Positions 8,801 through 16,753 of a DNA stretch of 64,000 nucleotides are shown in pieces. The translations under genes were made by a program, and so were the position numbers. This stretch comes from CBDFNC01 sp965249895 (lineage in GTDB: Bacteria; Pseudomonadota; Gammaproteobacteria; Enterobacterales; CBDFNC01), in contig CBDFNC010000005.1 in the NCBI GenBank assembly GCA_965249895.1, positions 186,001 to 250,000 of the forward strand, in the 5' to 3' direction. Numbering within the stretch: position 1 is the stretch's first letter; the number at the start of each line of letters is the position of its first letter. A model generated the notes under the pieces. It ran no database searches. It was not told the DNA's origin and saw nothing but the letters and a program-made list of their open reading frames with translations.

Positions 8801-11311
8801 AGCCAAGTACAACCCGCTCATGAGATTACCCGTCAACTGGCTTCCGGGGCGATGAGCCACGGCGCACTTAATGCCAATGCGCACGAAGCCGTTGCCCAGG
8901 GCACCAATATAGCCGGCGCCATGAGTAACTCCGGAGAAGGCGGTGAACACTCGAGTCGTTATAACACCATAAAATCAAGCAAAATAAAGCAGTTTGCTTC
9001 CGGGCGTTTTGGCGTCTGGACGGGTTACCTTGCCGATCCAAACCTGCAGGAAATTGAAATTAAAATCGCCCAGGGGGCAAAACCTGGCGAGGGTGGTCAG
9101 CTTCCCGCTGCAAAAGTTACCGTTGAAATTGCGGCCGCCCGTGGAGGTACGCCCGGCGTCGAGCTGATAAGTCCCCCGCCGCACCACGATACCTATTCAA
9201 TTGAAGATTTAGGCCAGCTTATCCATGACGCCAAAGCCGCCAGGGTAAAAGTCGTGGTGAAATTAGTATCATCGGAAGGCATAGGCACCATTGCCGTTGG
9301 TGTAGCAAAGGCCGGTGCTGACGTTATCAATGTCGCTGGCAATACAGGTGGCACAGGCGCCGCCGCCGTAACCAGCTTAAAAAATACCGGGCGCGCCGCG
9401 GAAATAGGTATTGCGGAAGTGCATCAGTCCCTTTGTGAAAACGGCCTGCGCGATAAAGTGGTGCTGCGCTGTTCAAATGCGCATCAGGGTGGTATGGACG
9501 TGGTGAAGTCCGCTATATTGGGTGGCGATTCTTTTGAATTCGGCACCACCGCCTTGATGATGCTTAAATGCGTTATGGCGAAAAATTGTAATGTGAAATG
9601 TCCCGCGGGACTGACCACCAATCCGGAACTTTACCAGGGCGATCCCCGTGCCCTGGCCCAGTATTTCCTCAACCTTGCTCATGAAGTCAGGGAAATACTG
9701 GCATATTTGGGTTATCCGAGCCTGAGCGCTATTCGCGGCCAGGCCCAGTTGTTGCACCTTATAAATCACCAGAAAATCGTTGGTCAACTGGATATGACGG
9801 GACTGTTACGCCCGGTTGAAGCGCTGGTGATCAAAGAGCCCGACTACCTGGAGGCCGACTTTACCCCCTGTGATGACTTTATCGAACACATTCGCCGTGA
9901 CTTTATCAACGCAAATGTAAAATCCATCAGCATTCAAGGGCCTAAACTTACCAACCGCGACAAAACCACCTGTGGCCAAACCGCCATAGATATAGAGCGC
10001 TTGTTAAACCACCAGCTAACGCCGGCACAAATCGCTGCACATCCGGCTATCTACAAAGCCGGCAACGGTCGTATTTATCTGGATACGGACAGTATTACTA
10101 TTTATACCCACGAATCCGCGGGGCAAAGTTACGGCGCCTTTAATAACTCCGGAATGAGCCTGGTTCATACAGGCACCTGTAACGACGGGGTCGGCAAAGG
10201 CGCCAGCGGCGGGATCATTGCGATACGCTCACCGGGTCTTACCCCTGTGTCTATTGAGCAGAACGTATTAGTCGGCAACTTTGCCCTGTTTGGCGCTACC
10301 GGTGGCCAGCTTTATATCCACGGAGAAGCCGGCGACCGCTTTGGGGTCAGGAACTCCGGTGCGGTAGCTGTGGTGGAAGGTGTTGGTGATTTTTGCTGCG
10401 AATACATGACCAATGGCAGCATACTAAACCTGGGCAGCTTCGGTAAAGGGTTTGGTAACGGTATGTCAGGCGGTATCGCCTATCAGTATGATCCGAATAA
10501 TACCTTTACTGACAAATGTAACCTGGACTCTGTGATCTTGGGTACGTTTGATAACCCTGAGCAAGACACAGAGTTCGTCCAGGGACTGGAAAGCGAGCTT
10601 AAGTTGCTACTAGCGCGTCACGCTGAGCGAGCCCTGTCATTGCAGGCTAAATTCTTACTGGAAAATTGGCCCAAGCACAGGCATCAATTTAAATACGTAT
10701 TGCCAAAACCCCTGGTCCAAAGCCAGAGTAGTGAATATATCGCCAAGGCGAATAACCGCAAACAAATGCTCGAGGAATACAGCCAGGCCATAACCCAAGA
10801 CCTGGTCCGCCAGGTAACACAAGCCTACAAGTCCCAGTCCAGCCTGTGTCAGGGGAAAACGCCAGAATATGGCCATATGGATACACCGTTGATCTTCCAA
10901 ATGATCAATACCTCGGGAGTGTTAAGAAGAGCCTATGAGTACGCACAGGCCCTATCACCCGAACTTGAAGCGGATAAAATGGATGCGCTCACCAAAAAAC
11001 TGCTGGTCAATCAAGATCGCAAACTGTTTGACAGCTTAGTGAAAGATGTAAAAGAAGCCCTTAGCAGTTTTGATGAAAATGAGTTTTCCATACTGTTGGC
11101 AGCTAAGCGAGTTAACGACTATAAGTCTTCTCTCAAACGCAGAGATGTTTGGGATAATCACTCCCTTGGCACCACGGCCTGGATCATCTACCGCGATCAA
11201 CTTAATCAGCGCGCCCTGGCGTCCCTTGATTCACCTGAACAAAAGATAGCGGCCCATTTTACCCAATTATTTTCAGAGGTCGCACGCACGACGGCCGGGC
11301 AGCACAAATGA
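5846..11311 (+). CDS. Very large glutamate-synthase (GltB)-like amidotransferase
   Basis: An 1821-residue protein with the full GltB layout. It has a short propeptide and the class-II glutaminase nucleophile C18 (SSCGVGF), then an amidotransferase domain (HTRFSTNTAP, MAHNGELNT). A central linker domain, an FMN/synthase barrel (SNSGEGGEHSSRY, GAKPGEGGQLP, NVAGNTGGTGAAAV) and a GXGXG beta-helix at about 1430-1550 follow. GltB makes two glutamates from glutamine and 2-oxoglutarate. It is about 300 residues longer than E. coli GltB (1517), through a C-terminal helical extension after about 1550. The cluster cysteines are C1242, C1248, C1252 (C-x5-C-x3-C), where standard GltB has C-x5-C-x4-C. No gltD follows; a CysJ-like reductase starts 60 bases on. 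The ATG at 5846 is preceded by AAAGGA. It may be a distinct GOGAT-related subfamily. Confidence 0.85.
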   Translation: MNNHQRALYDREQEHSSCGVGFITHKQSQQTHKLLKLSHEALYNIPHRGGKSAQGIGDGAGVNIDLSLNFYRHLLNDQQLELGAFGVANFFYPEDQSAYKQADALIQDTFARFNLAISVSRDVPVNNNALNIPAQQAQLPIKQIIFLKPIECPCRAAFEEVINSALLELEYEGFTDSKLSGFYPLSMSSYNQVYKGRLNSWEVVPYFSDLTDPLHQVSTLFFHTRFSTNTAPATMMAQPFRRMAHNGELNTDKKNRLSEDAIARQKDKTVIFPKGQSDSARLDQTLARRITEDKLDIVTAVLAMMPPAWENDLDIPAHVRDMLEYFSLYEEKNDGPAALIFFDGVRVGARLDRLGLRPLRSVETHEFLAVMSEAGQIEFPAKEVLKRGRIQAGGMICFDHSTGQISETADIMERLAREHDYSSLLAQARVRLSDFAETKHSDFNNQHNFDINSRHVAYSHNQESFKFFLDPMLQHGMEKITAMGFGLAPNALTDEEGGVSRYFSQRFAQVTNPPLDSLRESDGMTLRVALGAKPNFNPGVSRQLVLPSPVIQPADLVKILNQNAIAVTTIDTLYTPTLSDPQQNCDSLAQAIEQVCDQVEQAATRKTGIIILSDFNITQEKAAIPALLLVAAANQRLIQKGLRFNTSLLALTGQAVSTHDIACLLGFGASAVVPLTVYNRCLSLYGESGAEQGLNLYQKAVEKALMKTMGKFGLCTAESYIGGEFFESSFIDTDSGLLQSYFPNISSPVGGATFEDIAYSAAKWHFTALSVREDKQIPMLGLFKERQDGAGHSFGNTAVREYINMTQEPVLYASADVENENQFTMEAEAKEDLNYLDFGYEKRSPEQIDEFAITPAYRTFIKNLYCERRHRPATLRDILGFPVDLSGDLSPQQYAARLQHANSKGNNTVLTRGLTVTCLQSGEFELALTNGHSTQLANLTSGIESEFSKDIQTLDTRGSSIVLTAKGRFARLLALLCPARGTIALSQVQPAHEITRQLASGAMSHGALNANAHEAVAQGTNIAGAMSNSGEGGEHSSRYNTIKSSKIKQFASGRFGVWTGYLADPNLQEIEIKIAQGAKPGEGGQLPAAKVTVEIAAARGGTPGVELISPPPHHDTYSIEDLGQLIHDAKAARVKVVVKLVSSEGIGTIAVGVAKAGADVINVAGNTGGTGAAAVTSLKNTGRAAEIGIAEVHQSLCENGLRDKVVLRCSNAHQGGMDVVKSAILGGDSFEFGTTALMMLKCVMAKNCNVKCPAGLTTNPELYQGDPRALAQYFLNLAHEVREILAYLGYPSLSAIRGQAQLLHLINHQKIVGQLDMTGLLRPVEALVIKEPDYLEADFTPCDDFIEHIRRDFINANVKSISIQGPKLTNRDKTTCGQTAIDIERLLNHQLTPAQIAAHPAIYKAGNGRIYLDTDSITIYTHESAGQSYGAFNNSGMSLVHTGTCNDGVGKGASGGIIAIRSPGLTPVSIEQNVLVGNFALFGATGGQLYIHGEAGDRFGVRNSGAVAVVEGVGDFCCEYMTNGSILNLGSFGKGFGNGMSGGIAYQYDPNNTFTDKCNLDSVILGTFDNPEQDTEFVQGLESELKLLLARHAERALSLQAKFLLENWPKHRHQFKYVLPKPLVQSQSSEYIAKANNRKQMLEEYSQAITQDLVRQVTQAYKSQSSLCQGKTPEYGHMDTPLIFQMINTSGVLRRAYEYAQALSPELEADKMDALTKKLLVNQDRKLFDSLVKDVKEALSSFDENEFSILLAAKRVNDYKSSLKRRDVWDNHSLGTTAWIIYRDQLNQRALASLDSPEQKIAAHFTQLFSEVARTTAGQHK

Positions 11312-11371
11312 CAATCTGTGTAGCAAACCAATTTAATTCAGTAGCAAAGAATGCCGCTTAAAGGAGTAAAA

Positions 11372-13131
11372 ATGAAGGTTCCCTATCTTCCACAGGATAT
11401 CCCGTTTAACGAGGATCAGAAGCAGTGGTTAGGTGGCTTTTTTGCCGGCCTGCACACACGACTATTGGTCACAGAACAAAATGTGCCTCAGCAATCACAT
11501 GCGCCTGTCATCAAGCCTGTCACTATCATCTACGGGTCGCAAACGGGTAATGCGGAATCAGTTGCTTATGAAGCCGCCGAATGCGCCAAAAATCAGGGGT
11601 TAGCGCCCCAGGTTTTTGACATGGATGATGTCAGCTTGGAACAGCTCGCCCAAAGCTCTCGCCTGTTGGTGGTCACCAGTACCTATGGCGAAGGTGAGAT
11701 GCCAGATAACGCAGAAAGCCTTTGGCAAGCCATCAGCGAAGACAATGCACCGAGCTTTAGCAACACCTTCTTTTCAGTCCTGTCACTGGGCGACACCAGT
11801 TACGATGAATACTGCTTAGCCGGTAAACTATGGGATGAGCGCCTGCAAGCCCTTGGCGCAACGCGGGTTTATGATCGTGTAGATTGCGACGTAGATTACG
11901 AGGAGGCGGCGCAGGAATGGTCCAGCGCGGTTTCTTCGACCATAGCCGAACACGGAACAGATGACACGGGCTGCCCTGTCCGCCCCGTGCGCCGTCATCA
12001 AAGAAATCCCAATACAATCGAAAGAATCCGCTACAAGCAGAGCTGTTGACCAAACGAATGCTCACCGGAGCGGGATCCAGTAAAGAAATTGTCCATTACG
12101 AATTTTCTTTAGCTGGCAGCGGCGAAAACTATAACGCGGGTGACGCATTAAACGTGATCAGCGAGAATGCCCCGGATTTATGCAGCCGCCTGCTGGACAG
12201 ACTTAATGTGTCGGGTGATGATCTCGAAGCTTACCACGGCGAAGACAGGCCATTAAAAGCGCTTTTTCAGTATGAACTAGAAATAAGAACCCCATCCAAA
12301 GAGTTGCTACAAGCACTCGCTGAGCTTTCCGGCGACACCGAGCTAACCGCTTTGCTGAACAACGAAGACAGCACACCACTGAATGACTTTCTTTGGGGTA
12401 AGGATATTCTGGACTTGCTCGGATTGTACCCAAATATCAACCTCACTCCGACTCAGCTAGTCAGCTTGCTTAAACCACTGCAACCCAGAGCATACTCAAT
12501 TTCATCCAGTAACAAAGCGCATCCGGAAGAAGTGCACTTAACCATAGGCAGCGTTCGATATCAAAACGGTGATCGGGAATACAAAGGGGTTTGCTCGACC
12601 TTTCTAGCAGATCTGGTTGATCTCGGCACTAAGGTGAAATGCTACTTCGCCCCGAATAAACATTTTGCCGTACCCAAAGATGAACAGGCAGCCATGATCA
12701 TGGTAGGCCCGGGTACGGGTATCGCACCGTTTCGCGCCTTTCTCGAAGAGCGCGGCGCTACAGGGGCAAGCGGTAAAAACTGGTTGATATTTGGCGACAG
12801 AAACAGCGCCTCCGACTTTATTTATCAGGATGAATTGGAAGCTATGCAAAGCTCGGGAGTACTGAACCGACTGGATCTTGCATTTTCTCGGGATCAGGCT
12901 GAAAAAGTCTATGTTCAGGATAAAATGAACGACTCCGGAAAGGAGTTATTCGACTGGCTTGAGCAAGGGGCATATTTTTATGTGTGTGGCGATGCATTCT
13001 ATATGGCAAAAGACGTGGACAAGACGCTCCATCAAATAGTTGCCACCCACGGCGAACTGTCAGAGTCCGATGCGCAGGATTATGTGGAGCAGCTTAAAAA
13101 GCAAAAGCGATATGTAAGAGATGTCTATTAG
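11372..13131 (+). pseudogene. CysJ-like NADPH flavoprotein, split by a frameshift
   Basis: Two frames together give a diflavin reductase like the sulfite reductase alpha subunit. Frame one (11372-12049) has the FMN flavodoxin domain (YGSQTGNAES, STYGEGEMPDNAE). Frame two (to 13131) has the FAD/NADPH part (RAYSISSS, GVCSTFLADL, GPGTGIAPFRAF, FYVCGDA) and the family C-terminus RDVY. The break is in the interdomain linker near 11965-11990. Reading on from there in the second frame gives a natural linker (LPCPPRAPSSKKSQ, NPLQAELLTKRML), so one base is missing or two are extra. It could be a real mutation, programmed slippage or a sequence error. There is no cysI here. It lies 60 bases after the GltB-like gene, with AAGGAG before the ATG at 11372. 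Confidence 0.8.
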
Positions 13132-13149
13132 TCGTTAAATAACCCAACC

Positions 13150-13174
13150 AGGCGCTCAGTATGGGCGCCTTTTC
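13150..13174 (+). terminator. Rho-independent terminator
   Basis: AGGCGC and GCGCCT (13150-13155 / 13165-13170) form a hairpin with a 9-base loop, followed by TTTTC. It closes the GltB-like/flavoprotein transcription unit. Confidence 0.8.
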
Positions 13175-13189
13175 TCCCCCCCGCCCCAC

Positions 13190-13720
13190 TCTTCGTCCGG
13201 CTGATTATGGAATAAATTGAATTGGTCGGAATGTGAACTGTCATTCCAATTTCACGATATGACCAGTCCTGGCAGTTTTCTCTAACTGGTTTCTGGACAG
13301 AAATGTGTTAGATCATTTTCTCTAATGCGGATGATTCAGATTAGAAAAAGTATCTTATTTTACCCGAAATCCCTAATTATCTCCGTCTCCTTTATCTTGC
13401 CCATCACCCAACAAAGTCGGCACTTTTAAGTTAGATTTCGCAGTTACCTTTTTAAGCAGAACACGTGAGGCAGCCTATGAGTTCCCCTGTCAGCGCCCAT
13501 CTAGCTGACACCTTACGGTGCAAAGCCCATGACTCGTGGTCTTGGCTGCCTGCTAAGCATTACCAAGCAGAAGACTTGCACCTCCAATCTTCTACTGATT
13601 TATCTCGGCGCACTGGGTGGCTTCTTAATCTGTTGCGACAACTCTAACATAAACTATTGCTTTAAAAGGTGAAGTTAGTAAGAGTCAAATGATTAACATC
13701 GATTCTAAGAAAGCTCTCTC
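13190..13720. other. Left edge of the accessory island, no recognised gene
   Basis: About 530 bases. Base composition becomes AT-richer toward the right. A 60-codon frame at 13465-13647 shows no family. The notable content is the nested stem at 13517-13582, listed separately. I cannot identify an attachment site. Confidence 0.3.
13517..13582. repeat. Nested stem with bulged left arm (RNA- or recombination-site-like)
   Basis: The right arm is continuous: AGCAG, AAGAC, TTGCACC at 13566-13582. Each block has its complement on the left in mirror order (GGTGCAA 13517-13523, GTCTT 13539-13543, CTGCT 13550-13554), separated by 15- and 6-base bulges. Such asymmetry occurs in structured RNAs and in single-strand recombination sites. 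Which of these it is, if either, cannot be told. Confidence 0.35.
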
Positions 13721-13784
13721 TTGACATGAATAGCTAATTTATATAATTTAGCTAAATAATATAAATTAGCTACATTAGCCAGTC
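13721..13784 (+). promoter_or_regulatory. Promoter with iterated 18-bp TAGCTA operator
   Basis: TTGACA (13721-13726) and TATAAT (13742-13747) with a 15-base spacer precede the four-gene operon. TAGCTA, itself a palindrome, occurs at 13731, 13749 and 13767, exactly 18 bases apart. TAGCTAATTTATAT (13731-13744) and ATATAAATTAGCTA (13759-13772) are a perfect 14-base inverted pair around a second palindrome ATTTAGCTAAAT (13746-13757). The array spans the -10 region, so a bound protein would repress. The first gene of the operon is the obvious candidate binder. Confidence 0.65.
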
Positions 13785-13785
13785 T

Positions 13786-14025
13786 ATGAATGATAATGAA
13801 ATTTTTGAAAATATAAAAATCGCGCTTGATGACGCACCTCGTAATCAGTACACGGCTGAACTGCACCTACAAATGATAAAGTATGCTGATGATCTCAAAA
13901 GCATTACCGCTAAAGAGTTTTGTGAAGGCGTAGGGCTAAAAAATAGCTTTGGTACCGAGTTCAGTAAAATGCGTAACCTAGTCGCAAGGTTAAAAGCGGC
14001 AGGCTTACATACAAACCAAATTTAA
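13786..14025 (+). CDS. Small putative DNA-binding protein, first gene of the four-gene operon
   Basis: A 79-residue protein I cannot assign to a named family. Residues about 40-75 (ITAKEFCEGVGLKNSFGTEF then KMRNLVARLKAAGL) look like a helix-turn-helix or winged-helix unit, and the rest is helical and acidic. It sits directly behind the TAGCTA operator array and 2 bases before the ATPase gene, so an autoregulator or a sensor partner is a fair inference. There is no clear Shine-Dalgarno before the ATG; translation may rely on the AT-rich leader. It could alternatively be a structural subunit of the system. Confidence 0.6.
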   Translation: MNDNEIFENIKIALDDAPRNQYTAELHLQMIKYADDLKSITAKEFCEGVGLKNSFGTEFSKMRNLVARLKAAGLHTNQI

Positions 14026-14027
14026 CA

Positions 14028-15866
14028 ATGGGATCTAAATTGTTTATCAAAAATTTAAGAGTAGAAGAAGGTTTCTTCGACAACCTAAATTTAGACTTCA
14101 CACAAGGTTTGAATGTTCTGGTTGGAGGCAGGGGCGTTGGTAAAACATCAGTGATCGAGTTACTAAGATTTGGCTTAGGTGTTGGTAGTTTGTCACCTAA
14201 CAATAGTGAGTCGTCATCACATGCAGTTTCAATATTGCAATCATCAGGCAGAGTCACTATCGAAGCTGAGTGCAACGGAGTACCAGTAACTATTTCCCGA
14301 TCGGCATTAGATAATGAGCCGTTTTCAACAACCAGCTATGAAAAACCGATAATATTTTCTCAAACAGAAATTGAAACTATAAGTCTAAATTCTAGCGGAA
14401 AACTAAGCCTAATAGACAGCTTTGACCCAAAAATCACAGAAAAATACCAAGAGTTAGCAAGTCTTAACACCCAATTGAGAAGCTCAAGCGCACACTTGAC
14501 ACAAAACAAAAAGGAATTAACTGAGTTACTTGAAGGAACTTCACAGTATCAAAGCCTAAAAACTAGAGAGAATCAGCTTGTTGTTCAACAACAAGAATTG
14601 CAAAAACAAAATGTGAATATTCAAAGTAATCAGAAAGCATTAAATAATATCCAAGCTGAATTAGCTTCGATCAGCGTTGACCTACAAAATATTTCAGCTT
14701 TAAAGCAGACCTTTGAACAACGTATTACTAATCTTGAGTCACTAAATCAACCAGTATACTTTCAACAATGCAGTAGCCCAGAAGCGCTACAGTTAAACAA
14801 CAAGATTAGCCAAGCATTAAATAGTGACTCTAGTACCCTTCAGTTAATAATTAGCAACAACAAAAATACGTTACAAACAATTAATAAAAACATTCAGATA
14901 TTAACAAACAAGAAACTGTCCTTAGATGAGAAAGCCAGAGCTAATAGAGTGAACGTGGACAAATTTAATCAAGGTGCTGGAGCGTTACTAGGCGAACTGG
15001 GCAGGTTGCGACAAAGCTTGGCACAAATTGAGAATACACAAAAAATCGCTCAAGACAAAAAAGAGAAGATCAGCAGTATCTACGACAGTATTCAATCAAA
15101 TTTAGAGCAAGCCGCAAAAATAAAAGAAGTAATTCAAACGAAAAGAGTAGGTATAATTAATGAATTAAACAATAATTTATTACCTACCATTAACTCTTCT
15201 CTATCAGCTCAATCCAATCTAAATGACTATGCCTTAGCTTTAGAGAATTGTATGCGAGGCTCTGGGCTAAAATACAAGGAATTGATTCCAAATATTGTGC
15301 AAAGAGTATCTCCAGCTTGGTTACTGTATTACACGCATACACTTAAATATCAAGATTTCGCCAACACCGTTGGTATACCTGTTGATCGGGCAACTAGGCT
15401 AATCGGTTACTTAAGTGAGGTAGATATTGGTCAAATTCTGGTTTCAAAAATAGAAGATGTCGTAGACTTTGCATTGTTAGACCACTCCAACTATAAACCA
15501 GTAGAAGAATTATCTATAGGGCAAAGGTGCACCGTAGCATTATCAGTAATATTAGAAAACTCACAGAGAGTCCTAGTTGTTGACCAACCAGAAGACCATT
15601 TGGACAATGAGTTTATTGCTCAGACATTGATCAAATCAATTACAAAAAGAACAAAAAATGCACAAACCATACTGTCCAGCCACAATGCAAATATACCTGT
15701 GTTAGGTAATGCCGACAATGTTATAAACTTAGACTCAAATGGCCAACGTGGATTTATTAAATGTCATGGTCGAATAGACTCCCCTGACGTGAAAAATATC
15801 ATAGAATCAATCATGGAAGGCGGTAAAGAAGCATTTCAATCACGTTCTACATTTTATGCGAGTTAA
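14028..15866 (+). CDS. SMC/RecF-like coiled-coil ATPase
   Basis: A 612-residue ABC-class ATPase. Walker A is GGRGVGKTS at 33-41. A long helical, Gln/Lys/Asn-rich region from about 130 to 390 is probably a coiled coil. The C-terminal half has the signature ELSIGQRC near 497, Walker B VLVVDQPEDHLDN near 517-529 and an H-loop SSHN near 552. The DQPEDxLDN form of Walker B is one I associate with SMC-like ATPases of bacterial conflict systems. Expected role: an ATP-dependent, DNA- or nucleic-acid-related sensor, but no substrate can be read. Its stop overlaps the next ATG (TAATG), so it is coupled to the kinase gene. It is AT-rich compared with the flanking housekeeping genes. Confidence 0.82.
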   Translation: MGSKLFIKNLRVEEGFFDNLNLDFTQGLNVLVGGRGVGKTSVIELLRFGLGVGSLSPNNSESSSHAVSILQSSGRVTIEAECNGVPVTISRSALDNEPFSTTSYEKPIIFSQTEIETISLNSSGKLSLIDSFDPKITEKYQELASLNTQLRSSSAHLTQNKKELTELLEGTSQYQSLKTRENQLVVQQQELQKQNVNIQSNQKALNNIQAELASISVDLQNISALKQTFEQRITNLESLNQPVYFQQCSSPEALQLNNKISQALNSDSSTLQLIISNNKNTLQTINKNIQILTNKKLSLDEKARANRVNVDKFNQGAGALLGELGRLRQSLAQIENTQKIAQDKKEKISSIYDSIQSNLEQAAKIKEVIQTKRVGIINELNNNLLPTINSSLSAQSNLNDYALALENCMRGSGLKYKELIPNIVQRVSPAWLLYYTHTLKYQDFANTVGIPVDRATRLIGYLSEVDIGQILVSKIEDVVDFALLDHSNYKPVEELSIGQRCTVALSVILENSQRVLVVDQPEDHLDNEFIAQTLIKSITKRTKNAQTILSSHNANIPVLGNADNVINLDSNGQRGFIKCHGRIDSPDVKNIIESIMEGGKEAFQSRSTFYAS

Positions 15867-16753
15867 TGATGGATATTCAAGAACTTTTATCTGAGCTAAA
15901 AAACTTACGTCCTGATAAACAAATAGAAAAACTCAAAGATATTGAAACAAACGTAACGGGCGATCAACTCGCAACAATTGAAGCTGCCGCCAAAGAGGCT
16001 AATTTACCTTGGCTTTCCAGCGCACTGTTGGACATCGTAAGCTCAAAAAAACAAGGTCCTATACAGCCTATTGAGGAAGCTTCATTAAGTGAAAGCCATG
16101 ATATAGAGGCGATAAAAAGTGAAGCGGTTTCTGATTCAATAGGCCATATGTTGCATGAGTTAGAGCCTATTGTTGGCTCAATTAAACTATTAGCAAAGTC
16201 TGAAATCGAAAATTTTGACTCATCACGAACTAAACACGAATTGGAACTTTTCGACGAAACTTTAGAAACATTTGAAAACTGGAGACAAGTTGAGCAACCC
16301 CCCAGATATCGAGAGTGTAACCTTTACGAAATTATCGAAAAAGAGTGGAGTAGAATGAAATCAAAATCTACCGTAGACCTTGAAATTAACATATCAAGGG
16401 AGCTTTCCTTCAATTTAGATCCTTCTCTGATAAGGATAGTTTGCTCAAATGCTATTAGAAACTCTGTTGAAGCCTGCAAAAAACCGACTATTAGAGAAAA
16501 AAATCCAATATTAATTAATGCCAATATAACCAACAATTCCTTATGGGTAAGCATAATTGATGATGGACTTGGTCTACAAGGTAAAAGTGAAGAACTAATG
16601 AAAAGCCGTTATACAACTAAGCCTGGAAATGAAGGTTTTGGCTTGGCTATTATTGGTAAAGCTATAAACCAATTGAATGGTAAATGGAAACTAAAAAACT
16701 CTAAATATGGCGGTGCCGAGTTTTTCATTGAAATACCAAAAAAGGAAATTTAA
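15866..16753 (+). CDS. Histidine-kinase-like sensor ATPase without membrane segment
   Basis: A 295-residue soluble protein. After an acidic N-terminal region, GHMLHELEPIVGSIK at about 93-107 resembles a dimerisation/phosphoacceptor helix, with H97 (HELEP) the likely phosphorylated residue. The C-terminal HATPase_c domain has an N box (NAIRNSVEA, about 195), G1 DDGLGL (about 231) and G2 NEGFGLAI (about 255), and ends GGAEFFIEIP. Family function: ATP-dependent autophosphorylation and phosphotransfer to a receiver domain. The receiver is the next gene, which begins immediately after this stop. There is no transmembrane segment or PAS domain, so its input is cytoplasmic, plausibly the upstream ATPase. 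Confidence 0.82.
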   Translation: MMDIQELLSELKNLRPDKQIEKLKDIETNVTGDQLATIEAAAKEANLPWLSSALLDIVSSKKQGPIQPIEEASLSESHDIEAIKSEAVSDSIGHMLHELEPIVGSIKLLAKSEIENFDSSRTKHELELFDETLETFENWRQVEQPPRYRECNLYEIIEKEWSRMKSKSTVDLEINISRELSFNLDPSLIRIVCSNAIRNSVEACKKPTIREKNPILINANITNNSLWVSIIDDGLGLQGKSEELMKSRYTTKPGNEGFGLAIIGKAINQLNGKWKLKNSKYGGAEFFIEIPKKEI

